The notes below the pieces were generated by a model, which saw only the letters and a program-made list of their open reading frames with translations, did not search any database and was not told the DNA's origin. Positions 12,701-27,700 of a stretch of DNA of 64,000 nt are shown here, piece by piece (position 1 is the first letter of the stretch; every line of letters begins with the position of its first letter). Origin of the DNA: Bombyx mori (Eukaryota; Arthropoda; Insecta; Lepidoptera; Bombycidae); assembly GCF_030269925.1 (NCBI RefSeq), contig NC_085128.1, positions 8,620,501 through 8,684,500 of the forward strand, read 5' to 3'. The position numbers were made by a program, and so were the translations under genes.

Positions 12701-15700
12701 AGCCCGATATCTTCATCTCGCATTAAAACTGTATAATCTCAAAACTTACTAATTTTACAGGAGAGTGTTTTAAAGATTTAACATGTGAAATTTTAGTAAA
12801 TTTTTTTTTTTTTTTACCAGTTACGTTGTCTGTCTGTTAAAGTAAGATAAAATTATGAATTAATTTTTTTAAGAGTAGTCAAAACATCAGTAAACTAAAA
12901 CAAAAATAAAAACTAAACTACGCTCTTTTGACAGTATTTATGAGAAAAATACTGGTGATTCCAAATGTTTACGCATATTAACCCAATTTCGAATATTTAG
13001 GATATTGTTCGCTTTTAATGCATCACATCACATCATCACATCATCAGCCTTTATCTGCCCACTGCTGGACATAGGCCTTCCCCAATGCCTTCCACAGAAT
13101 GCGGTCCTCCGCCTTCCGCATCCAACGACTTCCCGCCTTGGCCATGCGCACTAAGTCGTCGGCCCACCTGGTTGGAGGACGCCCCGCGCTCCTGGTACCA
13201 ATGCGAAAAGACGATATGTCAACTAAATTAGAAACACAAAATTTGATAAATCGGTATAACACCTGTTCGAGAGGACGTAGACTTTCTCAGAGCGCCGTTG
13301 GAGCTGGCTGCGGAGATGAATGAGCTCCCAGAGGAAGTGACTGTCCATGTCCTTAGCGGATGAAGCCCGCACTTGCACTTCGGTGACCGGAATCAATACT
13401 TGGTATCTAATTATCTCTACTTCGTTTGAATTATTTTTCGAAGAAACCCCCTGAAATTTGTGATCTAAATTTGTATTCGGTGTACATATGTATATTTTAA
13501 AGAATATAAGTTAGGTTTGTTTTATTTATAGTCAAGGATGTACAATTTGCTGATTAACTTTGCCTGTAAATGAAAAACTAAAATTTAAATGTGAATAAGC
13601 AATGGAAGAAACAATTGCAGATAAATATTATACGGAAGATACTGAACATGACACTCACCATCAATTTCTTCTTTTGTCTCAGTCTTTCTTTACAGAGGAA
13701 GACAACGGCGGATTTAAACACGAAGCACATCGCATGCAGCTCTAAGCCCTTTTTTATTTTACCTAAAAAGTCTGATATATTCAGCCATTCAACGCCGCCG
13801 TAATACAACAGGTCGCCTAAAACAAAAACAATTTCAAAATGAGATTTGATGTGAACAATCTCAAAAATCGACTGAACGATGTAATTATCTGTTTACCGGG
13901 ACTGAGATCGATTGGCTGTTTGCAAGACTTTTGATGTTGCCTAAACAAGTGATCGAATATAGCACCGTACTCTTCGTGGATTCTTTGCATCTCGTTGATG
14001 TGTTCTGCGACTTTCTCCATGCCCTTGAGAGACTCTGTAACACGTTATAATTTATTTATAAAACATTACCGGTTGGTCGGATATTTTGTTAGTTGGGCAC
14101 CCGTTATTATTATGTAAAACCTGAGACTAATAACTAATGTTATTGATGTCTATGGGTTCCGGTAACACTTATCTATGCAATAAAAAACACTGAGTTTCTC
14201 GTCGGATCTTCTTAGTTGTTCGCTATTCCGATCCGGTAGTAAATTTAACGAAGCACTGCTCTCGCTAGGGCTAGTGTTAGCAATACCTTCATTCAGGTTG
14301 AGCCCGCGAGCTAACCTACCGGTTCGCGCGTAGTTGGAATAGCCCTTCCGGCTAATGATTAGGGAAGTTTTTTTTTTTAATAAATCGTATTTTCAATTGC
14401 ACCTGAATAAATATTATCTTATCAAAACTGCTGCCCTATGAAGCAAAAATTAATTATCAAAGATACATTAATAAGTGGCTCACCAACTAAATGAAGGTGT
14501 TCCTCAGAGTTCACGTCGGTTAAATTCCTAAGCTGTTGCAACAACAACGGGTACTTAAGTATTCTCTGTATCGGCTTAATCAAATACGACTCCAACGTCG
14601 ATGAATGTTGCTGTTTCGGATTCCTTGCCGACAAAAATTCTTGAAGAGCTTGATTACCCTCATCTAGTAACAAGACAATAAAACAAATATAAAAAAAAAC
14701 TGGCTACCGAAAATATATCGTTCATAAAAAAAAAACTACTCACTTGGATGAAGAACTTTCTGTGCCTTACTGTGACTGGCGCAGAAGGAGCTGTACAACT
14801 TGAAATGATTGACGTAGTAAAGGAAAGCGTTCCCGACGGCGAAGAGCACGTTCTACGAAAACACACAGAGACACATTTATCGAACTGCAAATTCGTGTAC
14901 TGTCATGTTGTAGTCAATACGAACTCAGAATAACAATCCACGTAGTAACACAAAGGGACGTGTACCTTGAATTGATTCGAGAATTCAAAGTGGTTGAAGT
15001 TAGGTTCAGCCTCGAGCGCTTCCTCTAAGTTCTGCAGGAACTGTCTTTGGAAAGTCACTATCTCCTGAATGTTCCCAAACAAAGCATTGATCTCGGCATT
15101 TGATAAAAAAGTTTCCTTCTTCAGCGGCTCCAAATAGTTCTCCAGCAAGTTGTTCAAGTGCTGGAAGTTAACGACGTAATTAAACATTTAAAATGTAGCC
15201 GTAGACTTGTTGAACATTTTCCTATTCATGTTTAATTTGTAACCTTCGATCGACGCCTGATCTAATTTCGGAACAGTTAATCTTTCGTTTCTAAATGTAC
15301 TCCTTGTACATTTTCAGATTTAAGCATTGTTGTCGCGAAATTACTTTACTAAATTCTGAGGAGGCGTACCCATTTATCAATAGCTGTAAATTAATGTAAT
15401 TTGTTTTATGGTCTCTGCGGATTAATTGTAATAGCTTGAAAGTAAAGTTCGAGTTTACTTTCAATTAAAATAGCCATTTATCCCGAATTCGGTCGAAACA
15501 GAAAACGACCCAGGTGTTTCATGCTTTCTTAAATCATCAAACTTTACTCTATGAATATTTCATCAAAAACAACATTTTCTCTTTAACTTTTTTCAATTAC
15601 ATTGAAATTACAAAGAAACCTCTCAATCTTTCTATATTTAATCAATTTTCAATAAAAATTAACATTCTTGAATGTAAATGATTCACAAAAGCTACAAAAT

Positions 15701-18700
15701 TAACTTGTAAATTTTTACATTCCTCTAATAAGCCAACGTCATTCGAAAATTCACAAACTAAGTCGGAAGTTTTCCGATATTCAGTCCCGAAGTGTTGCCT
15801 GCAAACTATTGGTAATTGTTAGAAATTCGTCGTTCGTTAGCGGATAGTTATCTAGTCGCAAAATTGGCTAAACTAGGTTTACGATGTCACGAACCAGGAG
15901 TCGGTCGATACAATATCTACCTAATATATTGTATATTATTTAGGCGTCTGTGAAGTGTGTTCTCGCTTAAATTGCTACCGGCATATAGACGGTATAGTGT
16001 GCACTGTGTGTCATGTATGATGTCATTTGCACAAGACTTTGGTGAGTTTACATATTTCTCATTAAATTTTAACGATAAATACTACAAAACGAAAACGTAT
16101 TTACGAAGGCGTAATATATTATTTTAGTATTCAATTTGTCGTTTACAATATGAGATGTGGAGCTTAAATTAATTTTTATCAGAAAATCTTAATGTAGCTT
16201 TATACTATTTACTTTTTTATAGTTCCATATTGAAATTCATGAAAGACATTAAAAATGTTAATGTACAAAGCACATAGTGCCAGTCTCTTCTTGTTGCATA
16301 TTCAGTGTTTCTTGCATATTCATACAATATGTACGGTAGTTTGACTGCTTGCAAGTGTAATTCGGATATATTAACTTTAAGTATTGTTAAGTTAAATGAG
16401 TTATTATATAAAATATAATACTAACTCATATAACTTAACATAATCATAAGATAACGCAATTCTCTGAAAAACGCGTTCTGGTCGCGCTTTAAAAGTGTGC
16501 AAACTACTACTTTGATTTAAAACATCTGTTCAACTCAAATATTATGAAGCACACTTGTTGAATGTCTACATAGATATCCCTAAAATCAGTCCTTAAAAGA
16601 AAAATATTCTTAAGAAGAATCGACAAATCTAGCTCAATTTCCGGTTTCATACGAGGATTTATATTTCACACAACTTTTAAGTGCCAGTTTTAGTTACGTT
16701 AATTAAATCTAAAAGTAGTAATTAATAAAATAAATATCAATAGAGAAATGGCCAAGCACTAAGATCGCACAAGTAAGATAAGCCAAAAACTGAGAAAAAG
16801 TTCTTATTACATGTAATTTAATACTGCATTACATATAAAAAAATATTTAAATACATACAATGTGTATATATTTTTTTGTGACAGTTTTATAAAGGTAGAC
16901 AATTAGTTGGAAAGTAGTGAAATGCAACATTTGCAATAAACGTATATTGCACTATTGATGGATCAGTTAAAGTAGTTTTATTGGAGATGAAAGCAAATAT
17001 GTGATTAAAAAAATCAATGTGTATAAAGTTACAATCCCAATTAATTATCATATTACTTTAACATTTTAGTAATTTCATAACATGAGTTCTTTATGCATCA
17101 ATTGAAGTCATTACGTATATAAAATTCTGTAGATTTTTTTGTTAAATCAACTAAGTTCAAATATTACTTTATATGATATGTAACAATAAATCTAAATTTA
17201 GATATGAAGAATATAAGTCTCACCTTGACGTAGGCACGTTCAGTGTCGACCACTTCGAGCAGCACCTTCCTGAGCTTGTCGGCGTCGGAGAGGTGTCGCG
17301 AGGGAGTCCCGGCGGCGGCGCTGGCCACGCTCCCGGTGGGACTCCCGCGCCGCGTCTCGGCGGGCGAGCGGCACCACCCCGTCACCTGCTCCGCGCTCTG
17401 CGCACGCACACACCCACGTTTTTATTTTCCTACCTAAGCTGATAGCCTTGAGAGGCTACCTCAGCGTAACCGGGCAAGTAGATGCACTCACGGGCCTCAA
17501 ACCTGACGTTGCTAACACGATGACCGGTGCTTGAGGTACCTAAAAGGAGCGTTAGTGGATCGAGAGGATCCGAAATGACGTGTTTTAGGCAACCACGCCA
17601 CGCATGCAACACACACGTCGAAGGTCCTATACGAATAGCACCGCTTGCACCGGTCACTGTCCTCGTCGAACCCATCGCTTGCGGTGCAGGGCTCGCCGAG
17701 TAAATTAACCCACTGAGTTTCTCGCTGGATCTTCTCAGTGAGTCGCGTTCCTGATCCGGTGGTAAATTCTGCGAAGCACTGCTCTTGCTAGGGTTCGTAT
17801 TAACTCTCTCAGGTTGAGCCCGTGAGCCCACTTACTCGTCCATGACGATCTAGTACTTATAGCTCCTTAGGCTACTAGCTATTGGGTAAAGCAAAACAGG
17901 TATCACTTAACTCAGGATTTTAATATGCAAATACATTCAGGTCACTTGTACCACAAACAGATCAAACAGAAATGGTACATTTTCCACCAGTTGCGACGTT
18001 GAAATTAACAGACATACATTTCAAAGCAATCATTCTATGTAAAATGAGTCACTAAACAAGAACAATGAGCCATGAAGTATGAATTTGGCCGGTATTGAGC
18101 CACCACGGTTCAGAGTTATCTGATAGGTACTATCGAAATGTCCTTTATCTCAATGTAATTTACATTTAGATTTCCTAACAATAAGGGATGTTTTCGTTGG
18201 ATCCTGAAAATATTACACTTACGTGGTTCAATAGTCACTTAGCATGGCGCACTGGCGGAATTTATGAATTCACTTGTACAGTTATAATATTGAGAGCTAC
18301 ACGATTTAAAGTATAAGGAATAATAACTTTCATAAATAAATATAATCAACGGAATTTAAAGCTGACTTTTTTTTCAGTGTTCGAAGAAGAAAAGCACGAC
18401 GATTCCGACTAGTTTAACAAAAGTTGAGGGGTGCTGCTCATTTTAAGAACACCAACGTTACAAAGAAATGACAGGTTTGATAGAATCTAATCATTTCATA
18501 AACTTGAAGGAGCAAAAGTTTTAAATTTCAGAATTTATTAGTATTCGACAGCATCACAATGGTCGTGAAAGTTTCGAGATTTTTTTTATATTTTGATAAA
18601 GATACTCATCACATCTTTACTTTAAAAATTCATAAATACGAAATACAACTTTATTCGCTTTACAGATTCTATACATTCGAGTTAGTTAATATTCAGTTAA

Positions 18701-21700
18701 ATGTACTTCGAAAATTTTGTAAAATATTCTGCATAGTTTCACTAAAAGCTTTGTAACGTTCAGGATATCCGGGTTTAAGCTAAAGTTACGCTAACTCTAT
18801 ATTATGTATATTGTTACTCTCCGATGCTCTCTTGTACCTTTGACTTCCAATTCAAAGAGAATTAACGGTATATTTAATGTTATAATTTAAATTAATATAG
18901 CTCAGTTGAGCTTTGGCCTTCCGTCTCCGGGTCGGAGAGCATTCTCTTTGTGATTTTTATAGGCTCCGACAACTACCTAATACCAGGTGGAAATTAAGTT
19001 CATTTTCTCAGTTTAAGCAAAATAAAAACCTTAATTTCGTTTTAACAAAACCTTTTAAAAAATGTTTATTATTTGTAGCACAATATCATTTCACATGTTC
19101 ATACTGTATACTAATAATACTTAGTAGTACAATTTATTATTCTCAGAACCGGCAGTAATCACACTGACCTCTTTGATAAATAAATGGAAATATTAATATA
19201 ATAATCATAAAAGGGAAATTAATTATTCTTATGTAGATCTAATATAAGAAAGCACTCGTCTCCAGATAGTCCCTTCCATAAGAAGGTGTATTATAAAGGA
19301 GTTCGTGCCCAGGAGACTTATTATGCGAGAGAGACATTACCATGATATCTCAGCGCGAGTGCGACGTAACGAAATAAATGAGGTAAGTCTTCGGAGATTG
19401 ATAATTGAATCGGGATCGCACGAAGCCATGTGTTAAGGTCAGACGCGCTATGTGATGTTCGTGATGTGTAGTTTACCTTTAAAAGATTTTCAATTTCGAA
19501 GGAGTTAGTTCGCGAGCTAACTTTGGGCGGGCCGGTGTTGACCGAGTCCCCACCGTGCGCCTCTGCCTCCGGGCTGTACAACTCCTTACCTAAACGAAAT
19601 AAAAGGGTAATATTATAATATAACTTTAAGCATACAAGTTGAAAAGATGTATAAACGGCTTTCGATCAATTTTCCCAAGCATACATATTTCGGATTCCAT
19701 ACGTATGTACACACAGGAACTCGTTTCAAAGGGTCGGGAAAAACTGTAATACTTTGATGAATCTTCATGAACAATTTTTCATGATATTCTATCTAATCCG
19801 ACAATATTGTGTCCTTTAAGCCTTTAATATCTCCACCATTTTGAGGCCTTAGAGGCCTTGCCTATTTCTGCCGTGAAGCAGTAATGCTTTTCGGCTTCAA
19901 GAATGTGGCAGGGATGTACTGAAAACTGAGACAAAGAACTCATATCTCATGAGATCGTACACGAATCTTAGAAATAAGAAAAATGCCGTCTCCGTCGTCT
20001 AACAGGTAAGATGCCCGATGCTGTTACAATAGTTGAATCGGAAGAAAAAGATAATTGTTATTTTATCGGATCAATCAAGGATTACAAGAAATATTCACAC
20101 TACAAACACAAGGCTGAACTCGAAAGCCACGTCACGAATGATCACGTCTAAAATTCAACATACAATATTCGGGGCGCGTGAAATAGATTCATATTAGGGC
20201 ACGGCGCGGTTGCGGTGCGCCGAGCCGGAGATGACCGGTCGACCTCGTCGCCGCCGTGCTCGTGAATTGCTCGGAAGTTGTGCATCCAGCGCATGTCCTA
20301 ATATCCAACGAGCATAACTAACACGCCCGATTTTGGGTCTCGGCAATTGATCGATGACCAAAACAAAGAACATATTATTACGTGTCAGGGTGTAGTCTTC
20401 AAGAGCAGGTATTTCAACTCTACTGATTTAGATAATACATCCATTTCATGTATACATATATTATATATGTTACGACTGAGAGTGACGTATATTGTTCAAG
20501 TTAATTTATGAAAACCACACAAAAGCTTACAGCTTTAGTATGATTTTTGCAGTGTTTATGTAAAAGCGAGATTTTCTTTTAAAGCAAAAATAAGTATCAG
20601 TATTTGTTTCGCAAAACCACTGCAACAGTTAAATGATGAACATTTAAATTTTAAAATAAAATATATTTAAACAAAACTCGAAGTAGAAAAGAGTTTTAGA
20701 ATTCCAATTCAGATACAAGATAAATACTGAGTTAATTATATTGTTCCAATATCAGAACGTGGAATCCAGTTTAATGAATTTTTTAATTAAATTTACGGTG
20801 CGAATGTTAATTGACGCTATATTCGACGGTATCGATGATGATAGCATTGTTCGTTCATTGCTTCAATACATATTCATTTGATAGTTTTATTTTTATGTAA
20901 TGAAACAGTGTAATTTAACAAATCGTAGATATTGCGAAACGCATTACTGCTTCACGGCAGAATAGGCGGGGTGGTGGTACCTACCCGTGCGAATTACAAG
21001 AACTGGTGGTAGGACCACTTGTGAGTCCGCGCGGGTAGGTACCACCACCCTGCCTATTTCTGCTGTGAAGCAATAATGCGTTTCGGTTTGAAGGGTGGGG
21101 CAGCCGTTGTAACTATACTGAGATCTTAGAACTTATATCTCAAGGTGAGTGGCGCATTTACGTTGTAGATGTCTATGGGCTCCAGTAGCCACTTAACACC
21201 AGGTGAGCTGTGAGCTCGTCCACCCATCTAAGCAATAAATAAAAAAAAAAGTCCTATGTAAAAGTAACTCAAGTAACTATAGCAACTCAACCTTTAAGTG
21301 GGGACGTATTACTACTTGACAGAAATAAGTAAGTTTACAATCTTAAATTTATCAAATACAAAAACGAAACATAGATCCTTGGAAGTAATAGACAATAGTC
21401 GTACAATATAAAGTATGACTCTAATGTCATTATTCAGAGAGAAAACTGAAGATACGTCCATTATTGCAAAATTGCATCTAACTTGCATATCTAATCTATC
21501 TCTTCTATGAATCAATGTCGTCGGAACTGGGTGACCTTTATCTATGATTTTATCTTGACCTAGGCCGCCTAATCGAGTTCTTCTCCGTGAGACCTGATTT
21601 CATCGTTCCAACATATTGAACTGCTTCGATCGTTTTTCCTTCACTTACAACAATGTCACTTAATAATTTTGTTAGCTAAAATTCGAATATGTAATTGCAG

Positions 21701-24700
21701 CGTGGCTGTTTGTGAAAACATTTTTGATAAGATGTCACACAATCAGTTTTTTCGACGCGCTGTGACAACATTGGGGACATGCAAATAGCCGGGAGTGAGG
21801 TCACGGCCTTTATGTTCTGCATAAAGCTACACACCTTTGTTTTGAAATTCTGACAATATTTTGTGCAGTATTTCTGTGTAAAATGTAACATTTATGCTAC
21901 AGTTAATCCAGATGCAACATATTTTGTTTTATATTAATGTAATAGAATAATAATAATAGTTTCTAAAGTAATTTTATGTGTGTTTTTTTAAGTTTGGAAT
22001 GAAATTGGTATTATATCTGTAATGGTGTATAAAATAAATGTATGGGTATAAAAGTAATAATAATATGTAAAATGTTTATATAGTTAGATCTAAGTAGAGA
22101 GGGGGAAGAGGTCGACCGAAGAAGACATGGATGGAGTGTGTGAATGACGATATGAGAGTGAGAGGAGTGAGTGTTGAGATGACGGCTGATAGAAGAGAAT
22201 GGAAAAGAAAAATAGCTGAGCTGAGCCCACCTAGTGGGATAAGGTGGAGAAAAAGAAGAAAAAGTGTATTTTAGATCTCGCGAAGATATTACGCAGGTAT
22301 TACGATAAGTTAAGAAGAGAACGAAATTAATATTTTCTACTGACACTGATAAAAAGATATATACATATTATTGATAATAAAACACTAGTGTAGGTTTCTT
22401 AGGAATTAATTATTGACATATAATTACTTGTTTCTTCACACGATTCAGTAGATTTATTATCAAATATTAATTTCTCTAACTAGTGCAAATAAAACAAAAT
22501 ATCTTTTTTTTCATTTATTGAAAAGATATAAGTAGAAAAAAAAAACAGTATCATTAGGTCAGAATGTGAGAACAAATAATGTGGTTCTTTACAGAGTGAC
22601 TTCCATTGTTTTCTCCACCCACACTAAAGCTTCCCGTCCCGTGAAGTCGCGCACCGATACTTATATGGTTGTCATAAAACGAATAACAACTACGCATCGG
22701 CTCAACATGTCGTAATAATTGCCTCTTGTGTTGCTGATACGTGAACATTCTAGTAAATTACATACTCTAATCTGATGTCAAAATTTTAATCGCTTTAACT
22801 ATGTTTGTTAGGATTTACATCACCGAGCCACCTCGATTACTATTTTATTTCAGAAGCAAAACTGAAAATTTTTCAGTATAGGGATGTAAAACTTTAACAA
22901 TGAAAGCTACAGTTTTTCACTGCATTATAGACACTTCTATTAAATATATTAAGTCCTCGTAGCATAAAGCATTTAAAAACAAATCGTTCTCTCAATATGA
23001 GGATGAAACTTTTTTTAATTCAGTACCTAGTTTAAAAGTTTAAAGGAATATTATATGAGTCTATTGAAAGAAGCACTTCCTTTAAGGAAGAAAACAGAGA
23101 TTTGTTTGAGATAAAATTAACATATCAAAAGGTAAACTAAACTTTTTTATTAATTAAAATGTAAGGTCTGTAAGTATTGGATAAAATGTATAGTCGGAGA
23201 CTAGAGAATTTAGGCACCATAACAGCATAGAGTCTGTCCAGCTATTAATCAGAAGATAACGGTAATGCGATCCCGACCTTCTCGAGCTGCTACTACATCC
23301 CAATCATCCGTCCGTAGCATCCTAATCATATTTACCTACCCAACCCTATCTTCCTTCGGATAATTCCTAAAGTGATTACTAGCCTCGGGCGCCTTGTGCG
23401 CTCTGAAATAGCGTTTGCATCAAAGCTCCGTTCATCTCTGAATCGAGGCAATCATGCTCTTCGGTTGAACGAATGCGATAGCCGCATATTCAATGTTATC
23501 GGGACATCGACTTAACGTCTCACAGCAGTTTACGGAATTCGAAGTCGAAGCCCCAGTTGTATTGTATAAAACATGCTCCACCCTTCAAATGAGCGCGCAT
23601 GACTGCTTCGCGACAGAAATAGAATAGCATCTACCCGTGCATGCTATAATACGTCCTACCACAATCGAGTAAATGTCAGTTGGCGGTCGCAGTACGCTGA
23701 TATAATATTCAGAGAACGCTGTGGCCCATTCTCCGATTAATACCTTGGTCGACCTTACGACATCCTCGGGAAATGACGGATGGTCATATTCTAGCCCAAC
23801 ATTATATAGTTACAATCGGATCACAGATGTGGTGTTTATGAGTTTAAAGGCTTAACACCAGACGGACCGTGAGCTTGTAGTCACGTTTCAGTGTGAATAC
23901 ACATTAGTAAATTATACGATGTTTTACCTATCCTATCTACTTCATGATGAAAATTACCACAAGCAGTAACACCGAACAAATTTGATATGACAAATAAAAA
24001 AATAATTATAAAACAATCTACTCAAAAAAACAAATCGATTTACCGAAATGAAATAACTTATAGAGATTCAAGACATTTCACTCTTCAAATGATAGTTCGA
24101 TGTTAAAATCAGAAACGAATTTTTAAGGTTTCTATTATGAAAATAAATATCGTTTTCGATTCCGTGATCCTGTATTATATTACAATTTAACGACATGCCT
24201 GAACTACTTTTAACAAAATAATGACTTTGTCGTTAACAGAGCGATGTATTAATTAGGAATAAAACAAAAGCGTTTTAGGTACGATAGAAATGGTTTAATT
24301 GATGACAATGACAGCGCGCATTTATAAATCGCGAGCGAGCCATTTTGTATTCGTTACCGGTCTGACTGTTTCTCCAGCGGAAATGATGACACATTTTACA
24401 TAAAGCAAATTTCCATATAGATTATATCAACGATGCAGTTAAGCTAACATCTAATATTTATTTTTGCTAATGTCAGCATTTGAATATCCGATTGAAACTT
24501 GATACGGGGTTTTTATCTTAGTATTTCTAACGTATTTTGAATATATTACGTATTTTGAAGTCGTCGTGGCCTAAAGGATAAGACGTCCGGTGCATTCGTA
24601 TCTAGCGATGCAACGGTTATCGAATCCCGCAGGTGGGTACCAATTTTTCTAACATACTTAACAAATTTTAATGTTACACGGTGAAGGAATAACATCGTGT

Positions 24701-27700
24701 AATAAAAATCAAACCCGCAAAATTATAACTTGCGTAATTACTGGCGGTAGGACGTCTTGTGAATCCGCACGGGTAGGTAACACCGCCCTGCCTATTTTCG
24801 TCGTGAAGCAGTAATGCGTTTCGGTTTGAAGGGTAGGGCACCCGTTGTAACTATACTGAGACCTTAGAGCTTATATCTCAAGGTGGGTGGTGCATTTACG
24901 TTGTAGATGTCTATGGGCTCCAGTAACCACTTAACAACAGGTGGGTTGTGAGCTCGTCCACCCATCTAAGCAATAAAAAAAAAGAAAAAGTATATGTAGC
25001 ATGTAAATATTTTTAACAAATTTATGTATTCCATATATTTTGCCTGGATGGTCCTCGACCGGATATCATGGGTTGGTTATAAAAATGTCCGATGGAGATA
25101 TAAATTGTATTCCGTAGAATGTTATTTGTAAAATCGTTACGATCCGGCTGTGTGCAGTCGACAGCTGGGGGCGTACATCTATTGATCGTGCCCACTGCCT
25201 GTTGCCTAGGATAACGTCTATTTAGTTATTGAAGTTACAACGACGCTTTGCAATTTAGTTTCATATTAAATTGACATAGCTGGTTTTCGAATTAGTGTTC
25301 TGTTCATGATACTCTGTTATAAAGTTGTGCGTTGGTTTTTTTTTAAACGATGAATTTTACTTCTTGATTTCTAATAACAGAGCATAAATTCAATGTAATA
25401 AAAATACGAGTTGTATGTGTTTTGTTATTATTGCATGTTTCCATTTCATTCATATACAATATGCTTAAGTATATTGTATATGGATGCAAAATATGATCCT
25501 TCCGGCTCGAAGGACCATGTGTTGCATTGTGGTAAATGAGAGTGGCCTGTATTTATTGGTTTTGATATCTTTATTAGTCCTTATGTGACAAATTAAAGAT
25601 ATAATATGAATATATGAAATATGAAATCGATGCGTCGCCCTTGGCGGCTGGAATTGAAAAGGGAAAAGTGTCATAGCGGACGTCGCTCGTTGACACTTTT
25701 GACGTTCCGAAATCGAACAATATGGGCAAAGAACAAAAAACAGTTCAGTATCTTTATCTCCTCTAGTTTGTCAGCTAATCTTTTGATTGAGTTTAGTAGA
25801 TAGCTACTAAGCGTTAACCATAACAAAAGAAACAATAAGGTTCTCTCTTTTTCAAAAGAAAAATTTCATTGACAAAAAAAGTATTATAGAACACGTAAAT
25901 GAATCTAAATCATGAGAAACGCATTAGTGGGCAACTTAGTGGCGTTTCAGTCAAAATCTAAGAGTTGGGAACAATCAATACCAATACAATACAAAAATAT
26001 AACAAATATTATATGATTTTTCTTTTACACGTGTATACTTTTTAATTCTGTAGTTAAGTAAATTGCACTTATTCTAAGTAAACTTGAGTATAATACAAAG
26101 TAGTAACAATGATATTATACGTGACAAAAATAAGTAAAAGGATAGTTTGTTTTCTCTTGAGTTTTCCAAGGTAAAAAAATAATATTCCTAATATCTAAAA
26201 ATACAAGAATCTTATTTGTTACCAAAAAACATGCTGTAATTAAGTAACAGTCTGGATGTTACCTATTTGATATGATGGGGACAACATAACAATAACATTT
26301 TTTGTCAGATATTTTGTCCTTCTTCAAACGAGGCTTGTGGAGAGTATTAAACTGTAGGCAGCGGCTTGGCTCTGCCCCTGGCATTGCTGAAGTCCATGGG
26401 CGACGGTAACCACTCACCATCAGATGGGCCGTATGCTCGTCTATCTACACGGTCAATAACAAAAAAGTCGTCTTTTAAATACTTGCCAAGCTAGCACTTA
26501 AAATAGGCAAAACAGAGTCGTTTGTTGAAAGCCACTCGTCTCAATTGTCAAAAACCATTTTCGACAAGTTGGAGGTGTAAATTACGTATTAGCCTTTCCG
26601 GAATCCGAAATGGCTAAGTCACTTTATAAAATAGTTTTGGTGAACTTTCAGAGACGATAACAGTTTCCTTTATTTTTTTTATATAATTATTTTGTTACTC
26701 TCCTTTGTTGCGCAATGGAGTGGCATATTTTCACTAGGTCAGCGGTCGGGGAACCGGTGTAAATTACCCCAAATGGGGTAAAAAGAAAATTTTGGGGGTA
26801 AACATGAAACTTTTGTGAGTAAAAAGTATTGTATATTCAAGTGAAACTTCTTTAGAATCGTTAAATTTTTAGTTAATGTTTTCTTTTCAAAATTATCATG
26901 GGGGCTATAATATGAAAGATACTAAAAAGAAGCGATTTCGTTTTTTTTTGTTCTTGGCCATGAGGTAGTATCCACTTACACAAAAATATTTTGGTGTAAT
27001 AATTAAAAAAGTTCCCCGACCGCTGCACTAGGTGAATAATCTCCTTAAATAAAGATTTAAATAAACCTATAAATGATAATAAACAGTACGAGTGTTAGTT
27101 TGAATGCGTGTGCGGTACTCACTCCAGGCAGGCGCGGGTACGATGAGTCCGGAGATCATGTCGTCGGAGATGACGGGCGGGTCGGTGGGGGGCGGGGGGC
27201 ACACCAGCGAGTCGATGATGTCGTCGGTGGCGCCGCGCAGCACGCCCGACACCTCCGGCGGCTCCGTGCGCGACGACCTGTGCGGCAACGAACAGTCTCG
27301 CGACGCTGCTAGCTACTGGTGGTAGGACCTCTTGTGAGTCCGCACGGGTAGGTACCACCGCCTTGCCTATTTCTACCGTGAAGCAGCAATGCGTTTCGGT
27401 TTGAAGGGTGGGGTAGCCGTTGTAACTATACTGAGACCTCAGAACTATATTTCAAGATGGGTGGCGCATTTACGTTGTAGATGTCTATGGGCTCCAGTGA
27501 CTATTCAACACAGGGTGGGCTGTGAGCTCGTCCACCCACCTAAGCAATAAAAAAAAGCTACTCCTCCACTTATCGTCAACAGTTGCATCCGTCCGTTATT
27601 TGCTATACACTCCTAGCTTGAACACCGATACGGTGGTTTGTATAACTAGCTGCGCGTTTTGACACCATCACCCCCCTTCCCCCTATTTCCGTCACGAAAC

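Noticed and set aside
20190..20280. GC-rich patch as an extra sif exon between exons 11 and 10
   Set aside because: Exons 10 and 11 already join in phase, and no frame here has suitable splice sites and motifs.
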